A DNA stretch of 64,000 nucleotides from Legionella maceachernii (GTDB lineage Bacteria > Pseudomonadota > Gammaproteobacteria > Legionellales > Legionellaceae). A model generated the notes under the pieces. That model was not told the origin of the DNA, did no database searches, and saw only the letters and a program-made list of their open reading frames with translations. Positions 56,454 through 64,000 of this stretch are shown in pieces; the stretch's first letter is position 1; each line of letters opens with the position of its first letter. The translations under genes were made by a program, and so were the position numbers. The DNA lies in assembly GCF_900167045.1 (NCBI RefSeq), contig NZ_FUXJ01000012.1:57768-121767 (forward strand), given 5' to 3'.

Positions 56454-57376
56454 CCGAGTCCCCCTTGTGATTCCCTTACTAAACTAATAAAGGCATCCTC
56501 TAAAGTCGTGTCTATTTGCTGCCAACTCATCATTGGATGGTGTTTGGCCAAATGCGTTAGACCGGATTCTATTTTTGCGCTATCAAAACCGCAAATATGA
56601 ATTCGATTACCAAAAAGAGCGGCCTGAGTAATTTCTTCAATTTCTTTTGTTTGACCTAACAATGCCGTGGTCACATCACCGGAAATTTCCCATGTTTTAA
56701 GTTTGGTGGAGGCAATCACCTCTTTGACCGTCCCTGTGATTAATAACTTGCCTCGCGCAAGGTAAGCCAACCGTGTACAGCGCTCTGCCTCATCCATATA
56801 ATGAGTGGACACAAGGATTGTTACGCCTTGCTCACTTAACTCATGAATCTTATCCCAAAATTCACGCCGAGCAATGGGATCAACCCCCGCAGTGGGCTCA
56901 TCAAGTAATAACAATTGGGGCTCATGCAATAAACAGGCTGCTAAAGCAACTCGCTGCTTCCATCCACCGGATAATTCGCCAGTGAGCTGCCGCTTTCTTG
57001 CTATTAACCCCAGCTCTTCTAAAGCGCTATTGACCCGAACCCTTCGCTTGTCAATGCCGTAAATACGGGACATTAATGTTAAATTTTCTTGAATGGTCAA
57101 ATCATTATAAAGACTAAATCGTTGGGTCATATAACCCACATGCTGCTTAATTTTTTTCGATTCTTTGATGATGTCATAACCCAAACAAGTTCCCTGTCCA
57201 TCATCTGGTGTTAAAAGGCCGCATAACATACGAATTGTGGTGGTTTTGCCACTTCCATTAGGTCCTAAAAATCCAAACACCTCTCCTTTTTTAATGTGCA
57301 AATCAATGTGATTAACCACGACATTGTTATCAAAAGATTTCGTTAAACCCCTAACATCAATAACCTCTTCACTCAT
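56450..57376 (-). CDS. ABC transporter ATPase (CcmA/YbhF-half type)
   Basis: 308 residues. Walker A GPNGSGKT at 38-45, Q-loop in YMTQRFSLY, signature LSGGWKQR at 135-142, Walker B LLLLDE at 155-160 and the H-loop His192 in STHYMDEAE. One ATPase domain, versus the two fused in YbhF and YhiH. It overlaps both neighbours by four bases, in the order HlyD-ATPase-permease. Confidence 0.92.
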   Translation of the reverse strand: MSEEVIDVRGLTKSFDNNVVVNHIDLHIKKGEVFGFLGPNGSGKTTTIRMLCGLLTPDDGQGTCLGYDIIKESKKIKQHVGYMTQRFSLYNDLTIQENLTLMSRIYGIDKRRVRVNSALEELGLIARKRQLTGELSGGWKQRVALAACLLHEPQLLLLDEPTAGVDPIARREFWDKIHELSEQGVTILVSTHYMDEAERCTRLAYLARGKLLITGTVKEVIASTKLKTWEISGDVTTALLGQTKEIEEITQAALFGNRIHICGFDSAKIESGLTHLAKHHPMMSWQQIDTTLEDAFISLVRESQGGLG

Positions 57377-58329
57377 GGCAAAATCACCGAAACAGGTTGA
57401 CCTGGTTTAAATTGATAAGGATGCTCAATAACCGCTTTTACACGAAAAACCAGTTTATCATTATTTTCACGAGTATAGACAAGCGGAGGGATATACTGAG
57501 CTTCCGGAGAGATATAAGTAATCGTCGCTTGATTGGGATTATTACACCCCTCACAATTAAAACTAATTTTTTGCCCTCGATGAACGGCAGACATTTTTTC
57601 CACAGGAATAAAAAATTCAATGCGTATGTTCTTAGGAGGCAATAACGAGAGCACCGCTTGTTTGTCTGGAACAAATTCACCCACGCGAAAATAAGTATCA
57701 AAAATAAAACCATCTTCTGGCGCTGAAACACTTTTTTGCGCTAACTGCCATTTGGCTTCATTGAGCTTCGCTGTGACAGAAATAATTTGTGCTTCTTGCG
57801 CTTTGATTTGTTCCACACGGCTGCCTAAACGCGCTAACTGTAAGTTGTATTCATACTGCTCTTTTAAATGTTTTTGTTCGTTATATTTAGCAATTGCTGC
57901 ATCTACCGTATCTTTGTCAATCGCATTTCTTGCTAATAACGTAGTCATTCGTTTTACCCTAACTTCAGCCAGTTTTAATTCAGCCTCCGTTTGCGCAATT
58001 TGAGCCTTTATTGCTTCAATTTCTGGTGTACGTTTTGGATTTTCTAAATCTTTTAGAATTTTTTCTGCCTGCAATAAGTCGGCTTCGTTTTGTTTAATCA
58101 CTAATGCTTGAGGATTTTCATCAAGTATAAAAAGTAATTGTCCCTGGCGCACTTGATCACCACGATTGACTAACAGTTTTTTTAAAATTCCAGAGTTAGA
58201 AGAGGCTAAATAGAGATTTTCCCCTTCGACATACCCTTGATAAATTTTAGAGCGATCTGACGAACCACAACCTAGGATCAGAGTGTTTAATAAAATAATG
58301 GATAAAAATTTTGCACGCATTGCACTCAT
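57373..58329 (-). CDS. HlyD-family periplasmic adaptor lipoprotein (YbhG-like)
   Basis: 318 residues. Signal ends at a lipobox-like LILGC (Cys near 21). The HlyD half-motif YVEGENLYLASSNSGILKKLLVNRGDQV is followed by a coiled coil (about 75-190) and a beta-barrel part. It links the inner-membrane pump to an outer-membrane channel. It is the first gene of the exporter operon and no outer-membrane component is encoded here. Confidence 0.88.
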   Translation of the reverse strand: MSAMRAKFLSIILLNTLILGCGSSDRSKIYQGYVEGENLYLASSNSGILKKLLVNRGDQVRQGQLLFILDENPQALVIKQNEADLLQAEKILKDLENPKRTPEIEAIKAQIAQTEAELKLAEVRVKRMTTLLARNAIDKDTVDAAIAKYNEQKHLKEQYEYNLQLARLGSRVEQIKAQEAQIISVTAKLNEAKWQLAQKSVSAPEDGFIFDTYFRVGEFVPDKQAVLSLLPPKNIRIEFFIPVEKMSAVHRGQKISFNCEGCNNPNQATITYISPEAQYIPPLVYTRENNDKLVFRVKAVIEHPYQFKPGQPVSVILP

Positions 58330-58450
58330 TTTTTTATTATTTTTATTTAGTATAGTGAATGGAACGCTTTATGTCCCTTTCAGGGAGAATTTATTGCTAT
58401 GATGTAACTATTTTCATCGGAATAAATTGATGAGTAAGGAACAAACAATT

Positions 58451-59800
58451 ATGAAATATGATCTCATTGTCATAGGCGGCGGAAGTGGTGGAATAGCAAG
58501 CGCTATCCGAGCAGCAAAATATGGCGCTAAAGTAGCCGTCGTTGAACAAAAATATTTAGGAGGAACTTGTGTCAACTTAGGCTGTGTGCCTAAAAAAATT
58601 ATGTTCAATGCTTCAATGGTTGCTGAGACTTTAAGAAAGGCGACTGATTTTGGCTTCAGTTCTGTTCATCCCAAATTGGATTGGCAAACCCTAGTGAGCC
58701 GGCGTAATGCTTACATCGAAAAATTGCGTGAAAATTATGCCAAGCGCTTTACCCAGTATCAAATGACATACCTGCATGGCAAAGGTGTTTTTGTTAATGC
58801 CAATACCATTGATGTGTGTGGAACCCATTATCAAGGAAAGCATATTATCATCGCCACTGGAGGTGAGCCTGTCATTCCTAACGATTTGCCCGGTGTAGAA
58901 TATGCTATTGATTCTGATGGCTTTTTCTCCTTAGCGGAAATGCCCAAAAAAGTTGCAGTGATTGGTAGTGGCTACATTGGCGTTGAATTAGCTGGCGTAT
59001 TGCATGGATTGGGGGCAGAAACTCATTTATTGATCCGAGGCCAGAGGCCTTTAAGTCGCTTCGATTCCATTCTTGGTGATACTTTATTGGAAATCATGCA
59101 GCAACAAAAACTGCACGTTCACACCGATCACCACGCCAATAAAATCAGCTTGCAAAAAGATGGTCGAAAAGCAATCCATTGCAGTAGCGGTTCTGTCATT
59201 CCTGATTTAGATACAGTCATTGTTGCAGTGGGACGTTCACCACATACCTTTGGTCTTAATCTCGAATCACTTAAAATGGAAAGGGACAAACGCGGACTTA
59301 TCACTGTCGATCGTTACCAAAACACTTCCATCCCCGGAATTTACGCCATCGGAGATGTTACCGATGCTCCCGCGTTAACTCCTGTCGCTATTGCAGCGGG
59401 AAGAAAACTCGCTGATCGGCTTTTCGGAAAGCAAAAGGAAGCTTATTTAGATTATGAAAATATTTGTTCAGTAATATTTACCCATCCTCCTATTGGAAGT
59501 GTTGGTCTAAGTGAAGAAGAAGCAAATGCTAAATATGGGCAAGAAAAAATTAAAATCTATCAAACGCGTTTTAACCCGATGTATGATGCATTAAGCGAAG
59601 GAAAGACCCCCACAGTAATGAAATTAGTTACCCTCGGTGAGCAAGAAAAAATAATTGGAATTCATATTATTGGGTATGGTGCAGACGAAATGCTGCAAGG
59701 ATTTGGTGTTGCTGTTAAAATGGGAGCCTGTAAACGCGATTTTGACAACACTGTTGCCATCCATCCGACTAGCGCAGAAGAACTAGTAACTATGGTATAA
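58451..59800 (+). CDS. gor: Glutathione reductase
   Basis: 449 residues from the ATG at 58451, with TAAGGA at 58435-58440; an ATG seven codons earlier (58430) is the alternative. FAD-binding [13 protein letters not shown], redox disulfide [18 protein letters not shown]-binding [15 protein letters not shown] and C-terminal HPTSAEEL with the catalytic His-Glu are all intact. Reduces oxidised glutathione. Trypanothione reductase and related enzymes share these motifs, but this is the normal bacterial Gor layout. Confidence 0.92.
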   Translation: MKYDLIVIGGGSGGIASAIRAAKYGAKVAVVEQKYLGGTCVNLGCVPKKIMFNASMVAETLRKATDFGFSSVHPKLDWQTLVSRRNAYIEKLRENYAKRFTQYQMTYLHGKGVFVNANTIDVCGTHYQGKHIIIATGGEPVIPNDLPGVEYAIDSDGFFSLAEMPKKVAVIGSGYIGVELAGVLHGLGAETHLLIRGQRPLSRFDSILGDTLLEIMQQQKLHVHTDHHANKISLQKDGRKAIHCSSGSVIPDLDTVIVAVGRSPHTFGLNLESLKMERDKRGLITVDRYQNTSIPGIYAIGDVTDAPALTPVAIAAGRKLADRLFGKQKEAYLDYENICSVIFTHPPIGSVGLSEEEANAKYGQEKIKIYQTRFNPMYDALSEGKTPTVMKLVTLGEQEKIIGIHIIGYGADEMLQGFGVAVKMGACKRDFDNTVAIHPTSAEELVTMV

Positions 59801-59801
59801 C

Positions 59802-60347
59802 ATGAACACGACTCGTCCTTTTAATACAAAATATCCTGTGTTGGGTAAAAGAGTATATATCGACCCCCAGTCGGCCGTTATAGGGGATGTTACTTTAGGG
59901 GACGATGTATCCATATGGCCCATGGCTGTCATCCGAGGAGATGTTAACTCGATTACAATCGGAAATCTTTCCAACATCCAAGATGCGTCTGTCCTACATG
60001 TGACTCATGAAGGCCCTTACACGCAAGGTGGGCAGCCACTGATTATTGGCAAAGGAGTAACCATTGGGCACCAAGTTGTTTTACACGGATGCTGCATAGA
60101 CGATTATTGCTTAATTGGGATGGGCACTTTAATTCTGGATGGCGTTTATATTGAAAATCATGTCATGGTTGCAGCCGGTAGCTTAGTGCCTCCAGGAAAA
60201 CATTTACACAGCAGCTACTTGTATCTAGGTAATCCAGCTCGCGCTGTTCGCCAACTGACAGACCAAGAACTCGCCCATCTGGAATATTCTGCTAGCCATT
60301 ATGCCAAACTTAAAGATACCTATTTGCTCAATCAACAAAATAAATAA
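59802..60347 (+). CDS. Gamma-carbonic-anhydrase-like hexapeptide protein (YrdA type)
   Basis: 181 residues. Left-handed beta-helix repeats (AVIGDVTLGDDVSIWPMAVIRGDVNSI) and the three metal-ligand His positions in VLHVTHEG and IGHQVVLHGC are seen. It has YrdA length and order. The ATG is one base after the gor stop, so they are co-transcribed. Enzymatic activity of this group is uncertain. Confidence 0.88.
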   Translation: MNTTRPFNTKYPVLGKRVYIDPQSAVIGDVTLGDDVSIWPMAVIRGDVNSITIGNLSNIQDASVLHVTHEGPYTQGGQPLIIGKGVTIGHQVVLHGCCIDDYCLIGMGTLILDGVYIENHVMVAAGSLVPPGKHLHSSYLYLGNPARAVRQLTDQELAHLEYSASHYAKLKDTYLLNQQNK

Positions 60348-60570
60348 TGCTCACTTCCAGGAAACTCTTGAATCATCGCTACAATCGATAACCCTCTCGA
60401 TCGACTAACCATCCCGAATTCTGGTCAAAATATGACTGGTGGATGGAAAGACATTAGTGCGTCATTTTTAATCTTAAAAATTATAAAAAACACAATTTGT
60501 AAATTTAATTTTCAATTAAGGTTAATTTGGTATGGTAGATAACCCTGTGATATAAAAACGTAGCAGTGTT
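60348..60570. other. Intergenic region before the flavoprotein-like gene
   Basis: 223 bp, very AT-rich toward its 3' end. No gene or tRNA seen. It contains the promoter annotated at 60527-60556. Confidence 0.4.
60527..60556 (+). promoter_or_regulatory. Extended -10 promoter
   Basis: TTGGTA (60527-60532), 18-bp spacer, and TG-N-TATAAA (60548-60556). The start would be near 60563, leaving a leader of only about eight bases before the ATG at 60571, which has no visible ribosome binding site. Confidence 0.5.
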
Positions 60571-62637
60571 ATGCCTAGATTCATAAAAGATGTCCACCAA
60601 TTTGAACTCAACTATATTTGCTCATGTCTGTTATTGTGCAAAATTCGCACTTCACGTGACTTAGAAAGAAAATTTGACTTTCTACTTACGCAAATAAAAC
60701 AGAAAGGAATCTTTGATGGCTCTTCTACGCGCAAGAAACGTATTGAAATACTTCAAAAAGCACTTAGGCTGTATAATGCCGTAAACGATTTCACCATTAG
60801 TATGAATGAAAGCCTAATTACCACTTTCGATACCCGGCTTAAGCAATTGCGTCAATCAGCCCCTGCTTTACCCATTCCAACCGAGGATGATTTATCCAAG
60901 GTAACGAAAAGTTATGACAGACTTATAAAAGCCTATGAAACGGAAGAAAAAATAAATACCCTTATCCAAGCTGCAATAATGAATAAAAACTTTATTGAGA
61001 TTCCTTACATCATTTTTGGAGCGGGTGACACGGGTACCACTTTGTGGCTTGATAAATTCAAAACACATCATAAAAAATCGCTACTGCAATTAGCTCATAA
61101 AACCCTCCCTCAGGTATTGATGATTGGTGAAAACTCAGGGAGTTGGCTTCATGACTACACTTTGGCACAACGACACAGTATCCTTGAAAGAGTAGGTGCA
61201 GAAAACCCGGCAACTTATCTATCAAGCCAATATTATAAAGAAAATCCTCACGCTAATGGACGTCATGTTTATCAGGCAAACCAGGTAAATCTTGCCTCGA
61301 CAGAGGCGCCTTTATTGAAAGCAACTGTTTTGAAAATCGAAAAAAAATCTAATCATGAAATGGATTGGAAAGCGCCAGGATCCTCATATCGCTTGGTTGT
61401 TAAAATAGGAAGTGAAATAAAACAAATTTATACTAACGAAATCAATATTTGTACAGGTCTTGGCCCTGCAAGAGATATCATTTCAGATTCCATTCTTGCT
61501 AAAGATCAATTTGTCCGCTTAAACCAATTCGATGAGCAAAGGCAATTTACTCCTATAGTCGACGGCAATGATTTTATTCTCACTGACAACGAAGAGAAAA
61601 GCACAGGCAGAAAGATTGTCATTTATGGAGGAGGGGGTACTGCCGCAGCTTGTTATCGTAAAGGTTTCTTTGGAAACGATATTCGAACCCAAGATCAACC
61701 CTTTACTAAAGAAAATCAAAAAAATCAGATCACCTGGATAGCAAGAAATTTTGAAAAGGCAGGCACTGGAAAACTTGCAATAAGTGCTTTGCTGAATGCA
61801 GAAAAGCGTAGTGAGCGCTTATATGGTGACCTACAAAGCATACATGAAACGAAAGATAACAAATTACTATTAACCTTCTTAAAAACTGGAGAACATGAAC
61901 AAGATCTGCCCCAAACTTTTCAAATTGATTGTGACCAGTTTGTTTATTCTGTAGGTCAAGATGACAGCACCATGCGCGGCATTTGCGAGGAAATTGAAAC
62001 GGATTTAACGCTGGCGTCAGATGAGGAGGGCATGGTTTTAAATGTAACCTCTAAAGATAAGCAAGTGATATTTTTTGGAGCAGCAGCTATGGCAGTCCGT
62101 GAGAAAGAATACATGGAAGCCACATGGAAATGGTTACAGTCAGAGCACATAGGTGGAGACGTTGGTCCGGGCTCTATGCCGCCATCAAGAGCACAAATTA
62201 AACGTTATACTTTTTTGCAAGGCATTAAACCGAGTAGCATTAATGCAAACATGGATAGTCAGCATCTTATTATTAAATTTCTTGAAGAAGAGAAAAGCAT
62301 TCCGCACAGAGTAATTCAAAGCTTTGTTACTGATCTTCTAAAAGCGAGAAAAGAGAATGCACCTAGTGGTGCTAGCCGCACCACTATTTACGAATTGCTT
62401 GTTAAACATGGACTGGAGAATATAATAGAGATGAATGGTCTTGGGCATCTGGTTAAGAAAATTGCGCCATCACCACTTACACATCCACAACGATCTCCTC
62501 TACTCTCTTGGCTGGGTCCGCAAAGAGAAACAAACGATGCTATCCCCTATATTTCGTCTGTCAAGCCAGAGAAAAAAACCTCGTCACACTCTTCTAAAAA
62601 CCCCGAACGAATTTTACAATCCGACTTAATTGTATGA
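60571..62637 (+). CDS. Large flavoprotein/NAD(P)-fold protein; effector candidate
   Basis: 688 residues. Residues 1-140 are helical. A first dinucleotide-binding fold begins YIIFGAGDTGTTLW (G150-x-G-x-x-G) and a second reads GRKIVIYGGGGTAAAC (about 347-361). A later DQFVYSVGQD (about 457-466) resembles the strand that contacts FAD in two-dinucleotide-fold flavoproteins. The order fits flavin monooxygenases or reductases, but the sequence is highly divergent. The last 60 residues are Ser/Lys/Pro-rich and end in a hydrophobic tail. No signal peptide. Function unknown; style suggests a secreted protein. Confidence 0.5.
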   Translation: MPRFIKDVHQFELNYICSCLLLCKIRTSRDLERKFDFLLTQIKQKGIFDGSSTRKKRIEILQKALRLYNAVNDFTISMNESLITTFDTRLKQLRQSAPALPIPTEDDLSKVTKSYDRLIKAYETEEKINTLIQAAIMNKNFIEIPYIIFGAGDTGTTLWLDKFKTHHKKSLLQLAHKTLPQVLMIGENSGSWLHDYTLAQRHSILERVGAENPATYLSSQYYKENPHANGRHVYQANQVNLASTEAPLLKATVLKIEKKSNHEMDWKAPGSSYRLVVKIGSEIKQIYTNEINICTGLGPARDIISDSILAKDQFVRLNQFDEQRQFTPIVDGNDFILTDNEEKSTGRKIVIYGGGGTAAACYRKGFFGNDIRTQDQPFTKENQKNQITWIARNFEKAGTGKLAISALLNAEKRSERLYGDLQSIHETKDNKLLLTFLKTGEHEQDLPQTFQIDCDQFVYSVGQDDSTMRGICEEIETDLTLASDEEGMVLNVTSKDKQVIFFGAAAMAVREKEYMEATWKWLQSEHIGGDVGPGSMPPSRAQIKRYTFLQGIKPSSINANMDSQHLIIKFLEEEKSIPHRVIQSFVTDLLKARKENAPSGASRTTIYELLVKHGLENIIEMNGLGHLVKKIAPSPLTHPQRSPLLSWLGPQRETNDAIPYISSVKPEKKTSSHSSKNPERILQSDLIV

Positions 62638-62677
62638 GGTGTTGATTTTTAAGACACATTTGGATCTCAGGAAGAAT

Positions 62678-63598
62678 ATGCCTAAATTAAATGATTTTTT
62701 GGAATTAAATGAAAAAGAAAAAGAATTACAATTCAGGATCATACATTACTATAAAACTCATGCAAGGACCTTCTTAAACGGGTTAATCAGAAGCACTGAT
62801 ACAAGCAGTCTAATCAAGCTTGCTATTCTAAATCCACAAATTGATGAAATATGTCATCTACCACAATTCGCTGAATATTGGGATGATGTTTGGCGACTGT
62901 GCGGGCTTAATCCACGGGAAAACGCAGCAATCAATGAAAGACCAGTACATGAATTCATGCCTATGGTCACTATCCCTTCCTGTTTCGAACAAATTAAAGG
63001 CTATTTTCTTTATGTTTCTTATAAAAATTTATTAGACAAGGATGGAAATTTATCTGCAGAATTATATCCACAAGCAGAATTATACTTAACAGCTTCTTCC
63101 CAGTTCGGATGCTATTTTGCTATAAATACCCTGTGTAGAACAGGTTTAGACTTTTTGCAAAATCAATTCGACGAAGAAATTGTAAAAAAAATCCTTTGTT
63201 TTACTCAAGTTGCCGCCAGACTCTATTTATCACCCGGCTATTTTCTATTAGCAAATGTGTATCAAACACTCATTCAATTTGAAGAAAAGCCTATTTTAGG
63301 CGCGTTAAATTTACGCATGGAATCTTTTAAAGCGATTAACATTGCGAAGCGACTCCAAGCTTATTCTGCACCAATGATAAATAATGCCTATCAGGGAAAA
63401 ACTTTGGAAGAAGCCAGCCAGGGAGAAATAAAAAGTTTCTCTCACGCTGAACAGCGGTTACAACAAATGTTGTGTTTAAACTACCATGAGCTGGAAATCT
63501 CCCTTAAAAAAGCAAAAGCCGAAGTTGATTCGCTCATTCATCAGCTGCATTTAGAGGAGTCTCTGACTTCACAAGCGCCTATGCTGAGCGTTGGCTAA
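62678..63598 (+). CDS. Uncharacterised helical protein; effector-like
   Basis: 306 residues from the ATG at 62678, preceded by AGGAAG. The open frame begins earlier at a TTG inside the upstream gene, which is less likely. Predominantly helical, Leu-rich, with a C-terminal coiled-coil-like stretch (LEISLKKAKAEVDSLIHQLH) and a tail ESLTSQAPMLSVG. HYYKTHARTFLNGLIRSTDTSS near the N-terminus resembles a domain family I associate with Legionella proteins of unknown function (possibly DUF5630). The gene begins 40 bases after the previous stop, probably the same transcript. Confidence 0.5.
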   Translation: MPKLNDFLELNEKEKELQFRIIHYYKTHARTFLNGLIRSTDTSSLIKLAILNPQIDEICHLPQFAEYWDDVWRLCGLNPRENAAINERPVHEFMPMVTIPSCFEQIKGYFLYVSYKNLLDKDGNLSAELYPQAELYLTASSQFGCYFAINTLCRTGLDFLQNQFDEEIVKKILCFTQVAARLYLSPGYFLLANVYQTLIQFEEKPILGALNLRMESFKAINIAKRLQAYSAPMINNAYQGKTLEEASQGEIKSFSHAEQRLQQMLCLNYHELEISLKKAKAEVDSLIHQLHLEESLTSQAPMLSVG

Positions 63599-63670
63599 AT
63601 GTTAGTTGAGTCTTAGCCCAACCAATTTTGAACATCATCGTATTAGTGTCTTGGCTCAACCTCCACCAAT

Positions 63671-63695
63671 AAAAAAAGCGGCACAAAGGCCGCTT
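63671..63695 (-). terminator. Intrinsic terminator of the rRNA operon
   Basis: AAGCGGC (63676-63682), loop ACAAAG, GCCGCTT (63689-63695), with a run of A on the plus strand at 63671-63677. On the minus strand this is a GC-rich stem followed by a T-run, ending transcripts that read through the 5S gene. Confidence 0.85.
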
Positions 63696-63707
63696 CTAAA
63701 ATAAAAC

Positions 63708-63823
63708 CCTGGCGATGACCTACTTTCACATGGGGAAGCCCCACACTATCATTGGCGCAGGTCTGTTTCACTTCTGAGTTCGAGATGGATTCAGGTGGTT
63801 CCAAACCGCTATGGTCGCCAGGA
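63708..63823 (-). rRNA. rrf: 5S ribosomal RNA
   Basis: The reverse complement starts CCTGGCGACCATAGCGG, has the conserved CGAACTCAGAAGTGAAAC, and ends GTAGGTCATCGCCAGG, so both ends pair. The length of about 116 bases and sequence match gammaproteobacterial 5S rRNA. End positions may be off by one or two bases. Confidence 0.95.
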
Positions 63824-63954
63824 AAACTGGTTTACCGATTGGCCTATTCGCCAATCAGCTTGGTAAAGGGGTTAGAGGTTAACACAAACGCTTAGGCATT
63901 AATGCCTTTAATTAAAGTATTGCCTTATCACTTACTCTTCAACCTAAAAGCAGC

Positions 63955-64000
63955 TCAGGTTATATGGTCAAGACAATCAGCCAATTAGTACGAGTTAGCT
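63955..64000 (-). rRNA. rrl: 23S ribosomal RNA, 3' end (partial)
   Basis: The reverse complement of the final bases reads AGCTAACTCGTACTAATTGG, the conserved 3'-terminal helix strand of 23S rRNA (compare AGCTAACCGGTACTAATGAA in E. coli). It is followed by about 130 bp of spacer to 5S. The rest of the gene lies beyond the window. No tRNA is in the 23S-5S spacer. Confidence 0.9.

Noticed and set aside
1..64000. CRISPR arrays, insertion sequences, prophage, tRNA genes
   Set aside because: No regularly spaced direct repeats, transposase or integrase motifs, or cloverleaf sequences were recognised by eye; a tool search would be needed to exclude weak cases.

Overview
This AT-rich window (roughly 40% G+C by eye) looks like the chromosome of a Legionella-type gammaproteobacterium. 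The evidence is a gammaproteobacterial core gene set, an LbtU-like coiled-coil outer-membrane porin (a family known from Legionella), long-form QueF, and several large genes of eukaryote-interacting 'effector' style (hydrophobic hairpins, remote protease, kinase and flavoprotein signatures, Glu/Ser-rich C-termini). The genus is an inference. No phage, IS element, CRISPR array or tRNA gene was found.

Layout. 1-3.1 kb: 3' part of a phospholipase-D-fold protein and a GT87-like membrane glycosyltransferase. 3.2-5 kb: umuDC on the minus strand. 5-13.6 kb: MFS exporter, nitrilase-fold protein, GNAT protein, FUSC transporter, a small secreted protein, queF, a kinase-like effector candidate and an APH-fold kinase. 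13.7-18.7 kb: a lone fabF, a periplasmic cupin, a decayed gene, a second MFS exporter and a methyltransferase. 18.9-29 kb: rdgB with a TPR-methyltransferase, a GGDEF-fold protein with a damaged active-site motif, ilvE, the algC-dut-coaBC cluster divergent from radC, and a YVTN beta-propeller protein. 29-34 kb: mostly small exported proteins, hydrolases, a periplasmic binding protein and a c-type cytochrome.

34.3-43.8 kb is one tightly overlapped purine operon, purL-purM-purQ(S)-purC-purF-purD-purN-GNAT. PurL is the short type, and PurQ carries a C-terminal PurS-like extension, so the PurL-PurQ-PurS FGAM synthase appears to be encoded by two genes.

43.9-50.8 kb is the most unusual part. It holds a DsbB-like protein whose second cysteine pair sits in an extra C-terminal segment, a predicted clan-CE (YopJ/ULP-like) cysteine protease with a C-terminal membrane hairpin, a double-hairpin membrane protein co-transcribed with a LicD transferase, and, divergent from licD, a form-IV RuBisCO-like protein followed by a sugar-nucleotide-type nucleotidyltransferase. 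The last three enzymes suggest an undescribed route to a phospho-alditol or phospho-sugar surface decoration.

50.8-60.3 kb: small lipoprotein, LbtU-like porin, dienelactone hydrolase, thpR, alpha/beta hydrolase, a three-gene HlyD/ABC exporter, glutathione reductase and a gamma-carbonic-anhydrase-like protein. 60.5-63.6 kb: a two-gene unit with a flavoprotein-like effector candidate. The window ends in the 5S gene and the 3' end of the 23S gene of an rRNA operon on the minus strand. Several starts were moved from the longest open frame to internal codons because a ribosome binding site, signal peptide or promoter position supports the shorter form.
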